Shown in pieces: positions 34,736 to 43,264 of a stretch of 64,000 bases of DNA (the first letter of the stretch is position 1; the number at the start of each line of letters is the position of its first letter). Where the stretch lies: NCBI GenBank assembly GCA_028281825.1, contig JANQJC010000016.1:18373-82372 (forward strand). Direction: 5' to 3'. Position numbers and translations under genes: made by a program. The notes below the pieces were generated by a model. It did not search any database. It was not told the origin of the DNA and saw only the letters and a program-made list of their open reading frames with translations. This DNA comes from Flavobacteriales bacterium. Its GTDB lineage: Bacteria > Bacteroidota > Bacteroidia > JANQJC01.

Positions 34736-36829
34736 TTATTTCACTGAGCGCAAGGCTTTTTTGATGCTTTCACTCCACTGGCCACCCACACGAACATATA
34801 CTGCGGGTTTTCCAAGAGGTGCATCTACTAGTACCTGGTCACCACCATTAATAGTGCCACCTGTCCATACGCTCTCCCATTCACCCAATGGGAAATAACC
34901 TAAAACTTTATCCGTACCTTTTTCAACTACCGGATGTACCAATAGGTCTTCACCAACCAAAAAGGTGTACCATTGCTGAGAAAGATATTTAGGTGTATAG
35001 TTGTCAAGAAATGGGCTGCGCACTACGGGCAAACCTTTTTCGGCTGCTTCTTGGCCAAGATGTTTGAAGTAGCCTTTCAAGGCCAAATGCATTTTGCCCA
35101 TTTTAGCAAAGAACTCCTGTCCCTCTGCATCATTATAAAATTGGTAATTTTTCTCTGGTTTCAAGCCTTCATGAGTGCGAAATACAGGAGTGAATACAGC
35201 CATTTCAGCCCAGCGATAGAAAAGTTCTCTGCTTCTCACATTTTTCCAAAAAGGAAGGGTAACAGTAGTATAACCACCGACATCGGAGTGGTTGAGAGCC
35301 ATTCCGCTAAGCCCACTGGTTAGCAAACAGTTAATAGCTGATGGTAGACCATCGTTTTGGCCCCAGCTTACCATTTGGTCTCCAGCCCAAAACAGGGTGG
35401 AGTATTTGCTGGAATATCCAAACCCCGAGCGACTAAAGAAGACTATTTCATTCTCCTTACCGGTTTCTTGAATAGCCTCTCGATTTAGCCTAGCCCATTC
35501 CACGGGGTAGCGATTATGATAACTCATTGGGTTGGCGCCTGAATGCAGTTTAGCATCCATTGGAAGCCATTCCCCAAAATCAGCCATCCAGCCAGAGAAG
35601 CCGTTACCAATTAAGTTGGTCTTAATGATATTCTTGAGCCACTCAAAAGCTTCAGGATTGGTCAAGTCTACCAGGTAGGCTTTAAAACCACCTGTGGCCA
35701 ACTCATAGTCTTCGCCTTTCTGATTTTTTACCAGGTAACCTTTACTTTTTGCTTCTTCAAACATAGGTCCTTCATCAGCCAGGAAAGAATTGATATAGGC
35801 CAAAACCTTCACCCCTTTAGCATTCATATCAGTATTAAACTGCTTAATGTTCGGATAGCTCTTTTCATCAGGAACCCACTTCCACCAGAGACGAGAACCA
35901 ACGCGGGTTTTGCGTTTGCCTACCCAATCTTGTATCCAAATGGCCGTAATTGGGTTGCCCGCCTTAAGGGCATCATCTACTATTTTGGTTACTTTTTCTG
36001 TACCACCTTGCAGGCCCAGCCAGGTGCCATAAGCCCAGTCAGGTAGTTTTGGCATGCGGCCAGTTCGGGCGGTGTAACTTTCTAAAACTTGCTTTGGTTC
36101 TCCTTGCCAAATCCAACCATCGATTTTATCGTTCCAAACTTTTATTTCCACCATTTCGGGTTGGCTCAAATCGTATTCTAGGTATTCAGTGTTTTCTAAA
36201 AACATACCACGTTGACAGTCTGTCATGAAAAAGGGGATAGGCTTGTAGCTAGTATAAGCATTGCCAGCGGCTCCAGCCATTTTGGTAAGGCTGGTGATTT
36301 TTTTATCCCCCCTACCCAGGCCCTGTTCCTCACAAAAGATGGGGAATTTATGCCCGGTCAGGTTATAATAAGAGCCTTGCTCTCCGAAACCCAGGAAATT
36401 CTCATTTCTCCTTTTTTTAAACTTAAAGATAAGTCGATTGATTTTAGGGTCTGAGACCTTGGCATTGAAGTAAACCTCGTTATCCGCCCATTTGCTGACA
36501 AAAAATTCAAAGCGACAGTCGCAATTAGCCCCTTTTAGTTTACCGAAGAGCGTAAATCCATCTATACCTTCTTGCAGGCTGCTGATTTCGATATCCTTGC
36601 AGGTTCTAACCGTTTCATACTCAAAATCAAAAGCAGCCATTTTATATTTTACCCTGCCTTTACCTTCACTGGCTTCTAGAAATGATTTTACAGGCAATTC
36701 CATCACAGTGCCGTCCTTTAGGTTAATGGTAATAGTCTCATCTGATAGCATAACCGTAGGTAGCTGTCCCTCAGCATTTATGCCAAGCAAGAGAAAAGTA
36801 AAAATGGTAATGGCTCTTATCATCCCCAC
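34736..36829 (-). CDS. GH31 glycoside hydrolase, probable sulfoquinovosidase (YihQ-like)
   Basis: 697 residues with a signal peptide (to about NAEG). The GH31 barrel has the nucleophile in WMADFGEW (D417) and the acid/base in WAGDQMVSW (D484). The residues known in E. coli YihQ to bind the sulfonate and sugar are present at one constant offset of 12: Q274 (LGLQGGT), Q300 (WIQDW), R313 and W316 (GSRLWW) and Y520 (GGYTT). This is the QQRWY pattern of sulfoquinovosidases, so release of sulfoquinovose from plant or algal sulfolipid is the best guess. Unlike YihQ it is exported. No sulfoglycolysis genes are nearby. Plain alpha-glucosidase is the alternative. Confidence 0.83.
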   Translation of the reverse strand: MGMIRAITIFTFLLLGINAEGQLPTVMLSDETITINLKDGTVMELPVKSFLEASEGKGRVKYKMAAFDFEYETVRTCKDIEISSLQEGIDGFTLFGKLKGANCDCRFEFFVSKWADNEVYFNAKVSDPKINRLIFKFKKRRNENFLGFGEQGSYYNLTGHKFPIFCEEQGLGRGDKKITSLTKMAGAAGNAYTSYKPIPFFMTDCQRGMFLENTEYLEYDLSQPEMVEIKVWNDKIDGWIWQGEPKQVLESYTARTGRMPKLPDWAYGTWLGLQGGTEKVTKIVDDALKAGNPITAIWIQDWVGKRKTRVGSRLWWKWVPDEKSYPNIKQFNTDMNAKGVKVLAYINSFLADEGPMFEEAKSKGYLVKNQKGEDYELATGGFKAYLVDLTNPEAFEWLKNIIKTNLIGNGFSGWMADFGEWLPMDAKLHSGANPMSYHNRYPVEWARLNREAIQETGKENEIVFFSRSGFGYSSKYSTLFWAGDQMVSWGQNDGLPSAINCLLTSGLSGMALNHSDVGGYTTVTLPFWKNVRSRELFYRWAEMAVFTPVFRTHEGLKPEKNYQFYNDAEGQEFFAKMGKMHLALKGYFKHLGQEAAEKGLPVVRSPFLDNYTPKYLSQQWYTFLVGEDLLVHPVVEKGTDKVLGYFPLGEWESVWTGGTINGGDQVLVDAPLGKPAVYVRVGGQWSESIKKALRSVK

Positions 36830-36959
36830 AAAAATGGTAAAATTCTGTAAGGTTTGTATAAGTATGTCGGCTTTGGATTTAATTATAGTGTATGCAGGAG
36901 ATTAGTTTATATAAATCAAAACAAATTTTTAGATTTGCCTAAAAATTACAAAATCCTGA

Positions 36960-38849
36960 ATGGGGAAGCAACAACATAGCAGTAAATCACTGGAGGAAGT
37001 GCATGGATCTGTAGATACTAGCAAAAAGAAAGGGCTGTGGAGAAAGTTGTTTGCTTTTCTTGGGCCTGCCTATCTGATTAGCGTGGGCTACATGGACCCA
37101 GGCAACTGGGCGACTGATATTGCAGGTGGTAGTCAATATGGGTATAAACTAATATGGGTACTGCTCATGTCCAACCTAATGGCATTATTGCTACAGAGTT
37201 TATGTGCAAGGTTGGGTATCGTGAGTGGGCGTGACTTAGCCCAGGCTTCAAAAGAGACTTACTCTCCGGTTGTAAATTTCATGCTGTATATCTTGGCCGA
37301 GATAGCCATAGCAGCTTGTGACCTGGCAGAAGTGCTAGGCATGGCGATAGGTTTACAACTGTTGTTTGATATCCCATTGATATGGGGTGTTTGTATCACA
37401 GTGCTCGATACTTTCCTTTTACTTTTCCTTATCAATCAAGGTATGCGAAAAATGGAGGCATTTATTCTTGCGTTAGTAGCAGTGATTGGAGTAGCCTTTG
37501 TGATTGAAATGGTATTGGCCGAGCCATCTATAAGTGGTATAGTTTCTGGCTTTAAGCCTTCTATTCCTGATAGTACGGCCCTTTATATCGCTATTGGTAT
37601 TATTGGCGCAACTGTTATGCCACACAATTTGTATTTGCACTCATCATTGGTGCAAACACGCAAGTTTGAGAGGACGGAAAAAGCAATGCGCAAGGCTATC
37701 AAGTTCAATTTTATTGATACTGCTATCGCTCTTAATCTGGCTTTTTTTGTGAATGCCGCTATTCTTGTTTTGGCGGCTGCTACCTTTTTTAAACATGGCA
37801 TGTATGAAGTAGCCGAAATTCAAGATGCTCATCACTTTTTGGAGTCGATACTAGGTACTAAGCTAGCGCCATTGATGTTTGCTATTGCGCTGATTGCAGC
37901 TGGACAGAGTTCTACTCTTACTGGTACATTGGCGGGGCAGATAGTGATGGAAGGGTACCTTAATTTAAGGATACAGCCTTGGTTGAGAAGAATGCTTACG
38001 CGATTGATTGCCATTGCTCCTGCCCTGTTTACCATCCTGGTGTTTGGTGAAGAGTCTACCAATGAGTTGTTGATATTGAGCCAGGTGGTTTTAAGCCTTC
38101 AATTGGGTTTTGCCATTATTCCACTCATACATTTTGTGAGTGATAAACAAAGGATGGGTGTTTTTGCCATTGGCACCGCTGTGAAGATTGGAGCATGGTT
38201 GAGTGCAGCCATTGTGGTGATACTCAATGCTAAGCTAGTATATGAAGAAATAGTTGGATGGCTGCAGGCATCATCTAATCCTACAGTTTTGTGGTTGACT
38301 GTTGTGCCAATATCTTTAGGTTTTGCATTTTTGCTGGTATGGATAACTTTCAGGCCATTTGTTTTGAAGTTCCTGAATAGGCCAATACAATTACCTCACG
38401 GTGGAGTGAACGAAGTGCAGACAGAAACTGTAAGACCCGAGTACAAGAAGATAGCTATGGCTATTGATTTCAGTAAGACTGATGATGCTATCTTGAACCA
38501 TGCATTGGCTTTGGGTAAGGAGGACACGGAGTTTTTATTAGTCCATGTGGTAGAGACAGCAGGTGCCCACATGATGGGAGACGAAATAAAAGACTACGAA
38601 ACTTCTGAAGATGGTAAAAACCTTGAGGAATATGCCGAAAGGTTGAGAGGAATGGGGTACAAGGCCTCGGTGAAAATTGGTTTTGGTAACCCTAAAAAGA
38701 GTATCCCTAAATTGGTAAATGAGTTTGATACCGACTTATTGGTGATGGGAGCCCATGGGCATAAAATCATTAAAGACCTTATATTCGGTACTACGGTAGA
38801 TGCGGTGCGCCATGCGTTGGATATACCAGTACTGATAGTAAGAGGCTAG
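36960..38849 (+). CDS. Nramp divalent metal transporter fused to a C-terminal universal stress domain
   Basis: 629 residues. Residues about 30-475 form an 11-helix Nramp (MntH-like) transporter with the metal motif DPGNW in the first helix (GYMDPGNWATD) and MPHNLYLHSS in the sixth. Residues about 490-629 are a UspA domain with IAMAIDFSKTDD and the nucleotide motif G-x2-G-x9-G-T (GAHG...FGTT). Import of Mn2+ or Fe2+ regulated by nucleotide binding is a reasonable inference. A TAGATTTG -7 box lies at 36930-36937. Convergent with the GH36 gene with a 4-base overlap. Confidence 0.92.
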   Translation: MGKQQHSSKSLEEVHGSVDTSKKKGLWRKLFAFLGPAYLISVGYMDPGNWATDIAGGSQYGYKLIWVLLMSNLMALLLQSLCARLGIVSGRDLAQASKETYSPVVNFMLYILAEIAIAACDLAEVLGMAIGLQLLFDIPLIWGVCITVLDTFLLLFLINQGMRKMEAFILALVAVIGVAFVIEMVLAEPSISGIVSGFKPSIPDSTALYIAIGIIGATVMPHNLYLHSSLVQTRKFERTEKAMRKAIKFNFIDTAIALNLAFFVNAAILVLAAATFFKHGMYEVAEIQDAHHFLESILGTKLAPLMFAIALIAAGQSSTLTGTLAGQIVMEGYLNLRIQPWLRRMLTRLIAIAPALFTILVFGEESTNELLILSQVVLSLQLGFAIIPLIHFVSDKQRMGVFAIGTAVKIGAWLSAAIVVILNAKLVYEEIVGWLQASSNPTVLWLTVVPISLGFAFLLVWITFRPFVLKFLNRPIQLPHGGVNEVQTETVRPEYKKIAMAIDFSKTDDAILNHALALGKEDTEFLLVHVVETAGAHMMGDEIKDYETSEDGKNLEEYAERLRGMGYKASVKIGFGNPKKSIPKLVNEFDTDLLVMGAHGHKIIKDLIFGTTVDAVRHALDIPVLIVRG

Positions 38850-40867
38850 ACTTCTACTTTAATGAGCTTTACCCCGTAAATTACTTCGGTGGGCCTTTCT
38901 TTTCCATTCACCGTTAAGCGCCTGACATCATCTGGGACGGTGATGTAAATAGTACCATTTCTCATAGTGTTTGGCAATAAGGATACGTCTATTTTGCCTT
39001 CTTCAACTAGTATATCTCCTACTTCGCTGCCTGGGAAAATGTGTATGCTGCTACCCGCCACTTGGTAAGGCTCTTCAGGGACTTGAAGGAAGCATCGGGA
39101 TTGATAGCTTTCTAATTCGGTATTAGAGTGGCCTGTAATGAAACCCAACTCACGATAATAGTATTTGCCTCCAGGAAGTTTAGCCAAACGTTTTTTGCCT
39201 GAAAGGTTGGTAAATAGTATGTATTTGCTATTACCAATACTAAACTCAATTTCATATAAGTCGTCATTAGAGTAGGCTGAATGGACTGTCTTGTCTCTGT
39301 GTGGGAAAGCAGCTATGTATAGGTCTAGGGTCTCTTCATCGTACTCGGAGATGTTATCAGAAGTGAATACCAATCCACCAAAGAGGTGATTGATGAGAAA
39401 GAGCGTGTGCTTCTGATTGTCTTTTAGTTTATTCTTTTTCTTGCGAAGGATGAAAACATCAGGATCGTTCAGGAATACATTTCTATTCAAATGCCTGCGA
39501 TGGATGCTATCTTTGATGGAACTCACGGTTGAAATACTCTCTCGCATATTGGCCATTTTGCCCGACTTTAACTCCCATCCAAGTCCCATGTCACAGCCAA
39601 TGCGGCAGTAATCGACCTGCCCAAAGGAAGGCCCCAAAGGAACCCCACAGCCCAAGATAAGTTTATCTCCACACACTTCGTTTAAAAAGCGCATTACCTC
39701 GCTCATAACTTGCCCGCGGCTTTTGTTGTGTTGGGGAATGATAGCTGCTGCAAAAAGAAAGTCCAGCTTCACCATATCAAAACCCCAATCATTAAGAACG
39801 GTATTAAATACTTTTTTCAAATACTCCTTTACATTGGGGTTATAAAAATCCAGTGCATAGTAAGAGCCATGACTAATGCCACCCCAATTAGGGTTGAACC
39901 CTACCTTTACCGGGGTTTCTTCATCGTAGGTGAGTAACCAACCAGGGTTGTTTTTGAAAATATCTGATTTGTACTCGCAAATAAAAGGAGCCAACCATAA
40001 ACCAGCTTTATAACCGTCGTCATGAACAGCATCAGCAATGGCTTTCATCCCGTTAGGGAATTTTTCATTGGCGTTGAGCCAATCGCCTACTGCGTTTTGA
40101 AAGCCATCATCTATCTGAAAGATATCAATAGGTATGCCTTTTTGTTTGAAAGCTTTCAGGTTGTCCAGCACTATTTTCTCACTGATATCAGTATAGTGGT
40201 AATACCAGCTTGTCCAGCCTGTTGTGGGTTTTACTCTGGGCTTGGGCCAGTTGCCATTCTGGTAGTAATAATCAAACACCTGTCTTTCTTCCGCTTCTGC
40301 TATAATCAGGTCAAAAGCATCATATTCTGTTTTAACCAAAACCGTTGCACAGTCTTTTCTGATACAAAGTAGGTTTTCGGGGGTTTTGTGCTCAATAATG
40401 GTATAGCCAGAATTTTCATTCAGAGAACCCACGAAAAAGAATTCCTTGTTTACTTTTCTCAGATAAGAATAGGTAAAGCCATGAAAGTAACCTGGCTCCT
40501 CTGTGTAGGGATAGAAGGTATAGTCACCATAATAGCTCATCATGGCCCAAACCAGCTTGCTTAGTTTCTCTATCTTTTCATCCAGCATATACTCTTTTGT
40601 TTCTGTCCATGACTGAAAACCGTTTACGAACACTTTCTCCCCATTCTTGTATCGCACATCGGTTTGCAGGGTAAGTTCTTTTATTTCAAATGGCTTAAGG
40701 GCTTTAAGTTTAACTTTTAGTCGGTAAGCATCCTTGCCTATATTATCTGCTATGCTCGTGATTTCTACATCTGCATTTTTTGCTGGCTCACCAGCTGTAA
40801 ATACCAGTTCTGCTTTTTGCCCATTTACGGTATATACCAGTTTACCTTTGAAGTCATCAATGCCCAT
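38846..40867 (-). CDS. Alpha-galactosidase, GH36 family
   Basis: 673 residues without a signal peptide, thus cytoplasmic. The GH36 barrel shows TTGWTSWYYHYTDIS, IDIFQIDDGFQ, GLWLAPF, the nucleophile aspartate in DMVKLDFLF and the acid/base aspartate in YCRIGCDMGLGWE. N-terminal beta-sandwich (1-210) and C-terminal beta domain (about 560-673) complete the fold. Removes terminal alpha-galactose from oligosaccharides; related GH36 members have other specificities. No transporter or sugar kinase is adjacent. Confidence 0.88.
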   Translation of the reverse strand: MGIDDFKGKLVYTVNGQKAELVFTAGEPAKNADVEITSIADNIGKDAYRLKVKLKALKPFEIKELTLQTDVRYKNGEKVFVNGFQSWTETKEYMLDEKIEKLSKLVWAMMSYYGDYTFYPYTEEPGYFHGFTYSYLRKVNKEFFFVGSLNENSGYTIIEHKTPENLLCIRKDCATVLVKTEYDAFDLIIAEAEERQVFDYYYQNGNWPKPRVKPTTGWTSWYYHYTDISEKIVLDNLKAFKQKGIPIDIFQIDDGFQNAVGDWLNANEKFPNGMKAIADAVHDDGYKAGLWLAPFICEYKSDIFKNNPGWLLTYDEETPVKVGFNPNWGGISHGSYYALDFYNPNVKEYLKKVFNTVLNDWGFDMVKLDFLFAAAIIPQHNKSRGQVMSEVMRFLNEVCGDKLILGCGVPLGPSFGQVDYCRIGCDMGLGWELKSGKMANMRESISTVSSIKDSIHRRHLNRNVFLNDPDVFILRKKKNKLKDNQKHTLFLINHLFGGLVFTSDNISEYDEETLDLYIAAFPHRDKTVHSAYSNDDLYEIEFSIGNSKYILFTNLSGKKRLAKLPGGKYYYRELGFITGHSNTELESYQSRCFLQVPEEPYQVAGSSIHIFPGSEVGDILVEEGKIDVSLLPNTMRNGTIYITVPDDVRRLTVNGKERPTEVIYGVKLIKVEV

Positions 40868-40928
40868 ACCCTAATATCTATTAAATCGTTATATCTTTGA
40901 AACCCAACCAAAATAATAATTTTAGATT

Positions 40929-41600
40929 ATGATAAAGAGTATAGTTGCAGTTTTATTGGCTGCAAGCAGCATGAGTGCTTTTGCACAAGAAAAGGCGGTT
41001 GAATATTGGGATGACGCTAAAAAGAAAAAAAAGTCTGAAGGTGTTTTGGAGAACGAATTGCGCCAGGGCAAATGGACAGAGTGGCACGAGAACGGCAAGA
41101 AAGCCAGCGAAGGAGAGTATAACATAGGAGAGAAGAATGGAAAGTGGACCACTTGGTTTGATAATGGAAAGGTGGAAAGCAAAGCGACTTACCTGGATGG
41201 AGAGATAGAGGGAGAGTATGTTTTTATGTATAAAAATGGCAATAAGAAAGAAATAGGTGAGAAGATGGATGGAGTGAATGTTGGTGAGTTTGAGTCATAT
41301 TATGAGAATGAATATCCAAAGGAGAAAGGGAAGTACGTTGATGGGCAAAAGAATGGGGTGTGGATTACTTGGTATGAGAATGGAAATAAACAGTCTGCGA
41401 TTACTTATAAAGATGGAATAATGGATGGAAGCTGGACTGTGGGTTATGATAATGGCCGTAAAGAGTGCGAAGGGGAATATGTTGTGGGTCAAAAGCATGG
41501 GAAGTTCACCTTTTACAATGATAAGGGAAGCAAAATAAAAGTGGAGAGTTATAAGTATGACGACTTAAAGTCAACCAGGACTTATAAACCTAGAGACTAA
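40929..41600 (+). CDS. Secreted MORN-repeat protein
   Basis: 223 residues with a signal peptide (MIKSIVAVLLAASSMSAFAQ). The rest is about eight MORN_2 repeats with the pattern GxWxxWYENGxKxxExxYxxGxxxG. Homologues are often labelled YwqK-family antitoxins, but there is no toxin next to it and the signal peptide puts it in the envelope. A TATCTTTG -7 box lies at 40892-40899. Function unknown; MORN sheets usually bind proteins or lipids. Confidence 0.85.
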   Translation: MIKSIVAVLLAASSMSAFAQEKAVEYWDDAKKKKKSEGVLENELRQGKWTEWHENGKKASEGEYNIGEKNGKWTTWFDNGKVESKATYLDGEIEGEYVFMYKNGNKKEIGEKMDGVNVGEFESYYENEYPKEKGKYVDGQKNGVWITWYENGNKQSAITYKDGIMDGSWTVGYDNGRKECEGEYVVGQKHGKFTFYNDKGSKIKVESYKYDDLKSTRTYKPRD

Positions 41601-41620
41601 ACATAAAAAACGAACCGATT

Positions 41621-42145
41621 ATGAAAGCATTAAAATTTTTGGTAGGGGGGGTAATGGTATTACTCATAGCCTTTTGGCTGGTGGGTATATTTATTGATTC
41701 CGTAAAAACTGAGTATACGGTAACCATTGAAAAACCGATTGAAGATACCTATGATGCTTTTATGGATGTTGAGATATTGGATGATTGGCTGACAGGTTTT
41801 AAATCAATAGAGGTGATTAGTGAAAGTGGAGACCCCGACGGTGTGGGAAACAAGTATAAAATGATGTTTGAAGAAGGAGGTGAGTTGTATGAGTTTGAAG
41901 AGACGATAACTGGGGTAGAATGGGATGAGTATTTTTCTTTTGACCTGGATAGTAAATTTTTCTCTTCAAGCACTAGGATAGAGTTTGAGGATAAGGGGGA
42001 TAAAACGCAAGTGACATCAACTACAACTACCGAGGGCAAAGGCTTTGTGTTCAAGTCGATGCTGCCATTTATGAAAAACTCTATGCAGCAGCGTGAGAAG
42101 GAGGATTACGATAAGCTTAAGGAAATAATAGAGACCCAATATTGA
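41621..42145 (+). CDS. SRPBCC-fold protein with N-terminal membrane helix
   Basis: 174 residues. The N-terminus has one membrane helix (about 6-26, FLVGGVMVLLIAFWLVGIF), followed by a START/Bet v1-like polyketide-cyclase fold (EYTVTIEKPIEDTYDAFMDVEILDDWLTGFKSIEVI ... DKGDKTQVTSTTTTEGKG). The fold binds a hydrophobic ligand; ligand unknown. 20 bases after the MORN gene and 23 bases before the small membrane gene, so possibly one transcript. Confidence 0.82.
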   Translation: MKALKFLVGGVMVLLIAFWLVGIFIDSVKTEYTVTIEKPIEDTYDAFMDVEILDDWLTGFKSIEVISESGDPDGVGNKYKMMFEEGGELYEFEETITGVEWDEYFSFDLDSKFFSSSTRIEFEDKGDKTQVTSTTTTEGKGFVFKSMLPFMKNSMQQREKEDYDKLKEIIETQY

Positions 42146-42168
42146 GTAAGATTGCCTAAATTTGCGGT

Positions 42169-42402
42169 ATGAAAAGGATAGGACTTTTAGCATTGATGAT
42201 GGTATTGGTTTTTGCGGGACAAGATGCTTTGGCGCAATGTTCTATGTGCCAGGCTGTTGTGGAAACCAATATGCATGATGGTGAACGGACCTTTGGCATG
42301 GGTCTCAATAATGCTATCCTTTACCTTATGACCGTACCCTATATTGCCCTTGGAGTAGTGGGTTACCTGATGTACAAGAAGCAGAAGGCGCACCAGCAAT
42401 AG
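42169..42402 (+). CDS. Small CxxC membrane protein, conserved but uncharacterised
   Basis: 77 residues. Signal-like helix (about 3-22, ending DALAQ), then CSMCQAVVETN with a CxxC pair at about 24-27 on the outer side, then a second helix (NNAILYLMTVPYIALGVVGYLMY) and a basic tail. I recall similar short proteins in other Bacteroidota but know no function; the CxxC may bind metal or take part in thiol chemistry. A TAAATTTG -7 box at 42157-42164 lies only 5 bases before the ATG, hinting at a nearly leaderless transcript. Confidence 0.75.
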   Translation: MKRIGLLALMMVLVFAGQDALAQCSMCQAVVETNMHDGERTFGMGLNNAILYLMTVPYIALGVVGYLMYKKQKAHQQ

Positions 42403-42486
42403 CTCTTAGGTCTTAGTTTTAGGATTATTATATCTCACCTACGGCGTTTTTTGTGTTTAGGCGGCTTTTTTGGTTACTAATATGCC

Positions 42487-42499
42487 GCTCCTCTGGAGC
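42487..42499. repeat. REP-like hairpin GCTCC-TCT-GGAGC
   Basis: Perfect 5-base stem in the 125-base gap between the small membrane gene and tsaB, set in the wording TTGGTTACTAATATGCCGCTC that looks like a dispersed intergenic repeat of this phylum. No T-run, so not a terminator. Confidence 0.4.
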
Positions 42500-42527
42500 T
42501 TGAATTTTAACTTCTGTCTCCTGTAAC

Positions 42528-43259
42528 TTATACTAACTTCTTAGCCACTGTAGCCTGAAATTCCTTTAGGTAGAACGGTTCGAAATAGGCAGTATCTACA
42601 AATTTCTTTTCCTTGTATAATTCCTGTGCCAGTTTGAACATGCCCGAAGCTGAAGGATAGAACTTATCCACAAAATAGGTATTTGGGCGACTGGCTAATA
42701 TAGTCTTACATTTAGCCATGCCATCACCAAAGAAAAAGACAGGCCTTTCAGCTATGATTTCTTTGTAAGAATTTTCATCGATTATATCTGCTTGGGTGGC
42801 GCGATACTCATTCAGGGACAAATCATAAAAAGCGGCATACACTTCCATTCTTCGTGCATCTATCATAGGGCAGAATAGAAGATTGGGGTTTCTTTCAGCT
42901 ACCAAAGCCACATGCTTGGTGTCTTTAATCAAGTTAGCCATTGATTTCAAAGTGTCTACTGCTATCAAGGGAATACCCAACGCGTAGCACAAGCCTTTGG
43001 CAGAAGCCACACCTATACGGAGGCCAGTATAAGACCCTGGGCCCTGGCTCACAGCCACTGCATTCAATTGTTGGGGTTTTATGCCGGCCTCATTGAGAAC
43101 ATCCTTGATATAAACCGCAAGTAGCTCAGCATGGGAGTACTTCTCGCCACCTTCAATTATTTCATCTCGGTTTTCACGAAGGACAATCACCTTGCCGCCA
43201 TAGCCTAATGCTACGGAGCACACCTTTGTGGCTGTTTCTATGTTGAGTATATATGGCAA
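42528..43259 (-). CDS. tsaB: tRNA threonylcarbamoyladenosine biosynthesis protein TsaB
   Basis: 243 residues, ASKHA-fold partner of TsaD in making t6A37 of tRNA. Motifs ILNIETATKVCSVAL at the N-terminus and VAVSQGPGSYTGLRIGVASAKGL in the first domain are diagnostic; the second lobe is shortened, as is normal for TsaB. It starts 5 bases after the efflux adaptor gene, so it is transcribed with a transport block to which it has no functional link. Confidence 0.95.
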   Translation of the reverse strand: MPYILNIETATKVCSVALGYGGKVIVLRENRDEIIEGGEKYSHAELLAVYIKDVLNEAGIKPQQLNAVAVSQGPGSYTGLRIGVASAKGLCYALGIPLIAVDTLKSMANLIKDTKHVALVAERNPNLLFCPMIDARRMEVYAAFYDLSLNEYRATQADIIDENSYKEIIAERPVFFFGDGMAKCKTILASRPNTYFVDKFYPSASGMFKLAQELYKEKKFVDTAYFEPFYLKEFQATVAKKLV

Positions 43260-43264
43260 GGGAA

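Noticed and set aside
40929..41600. Toxin-antitoxin call for the MORN protein (YwqK-family label)
   Set aside because: It has a signal peptide, many MORN repeats and no toxin partner beside it.
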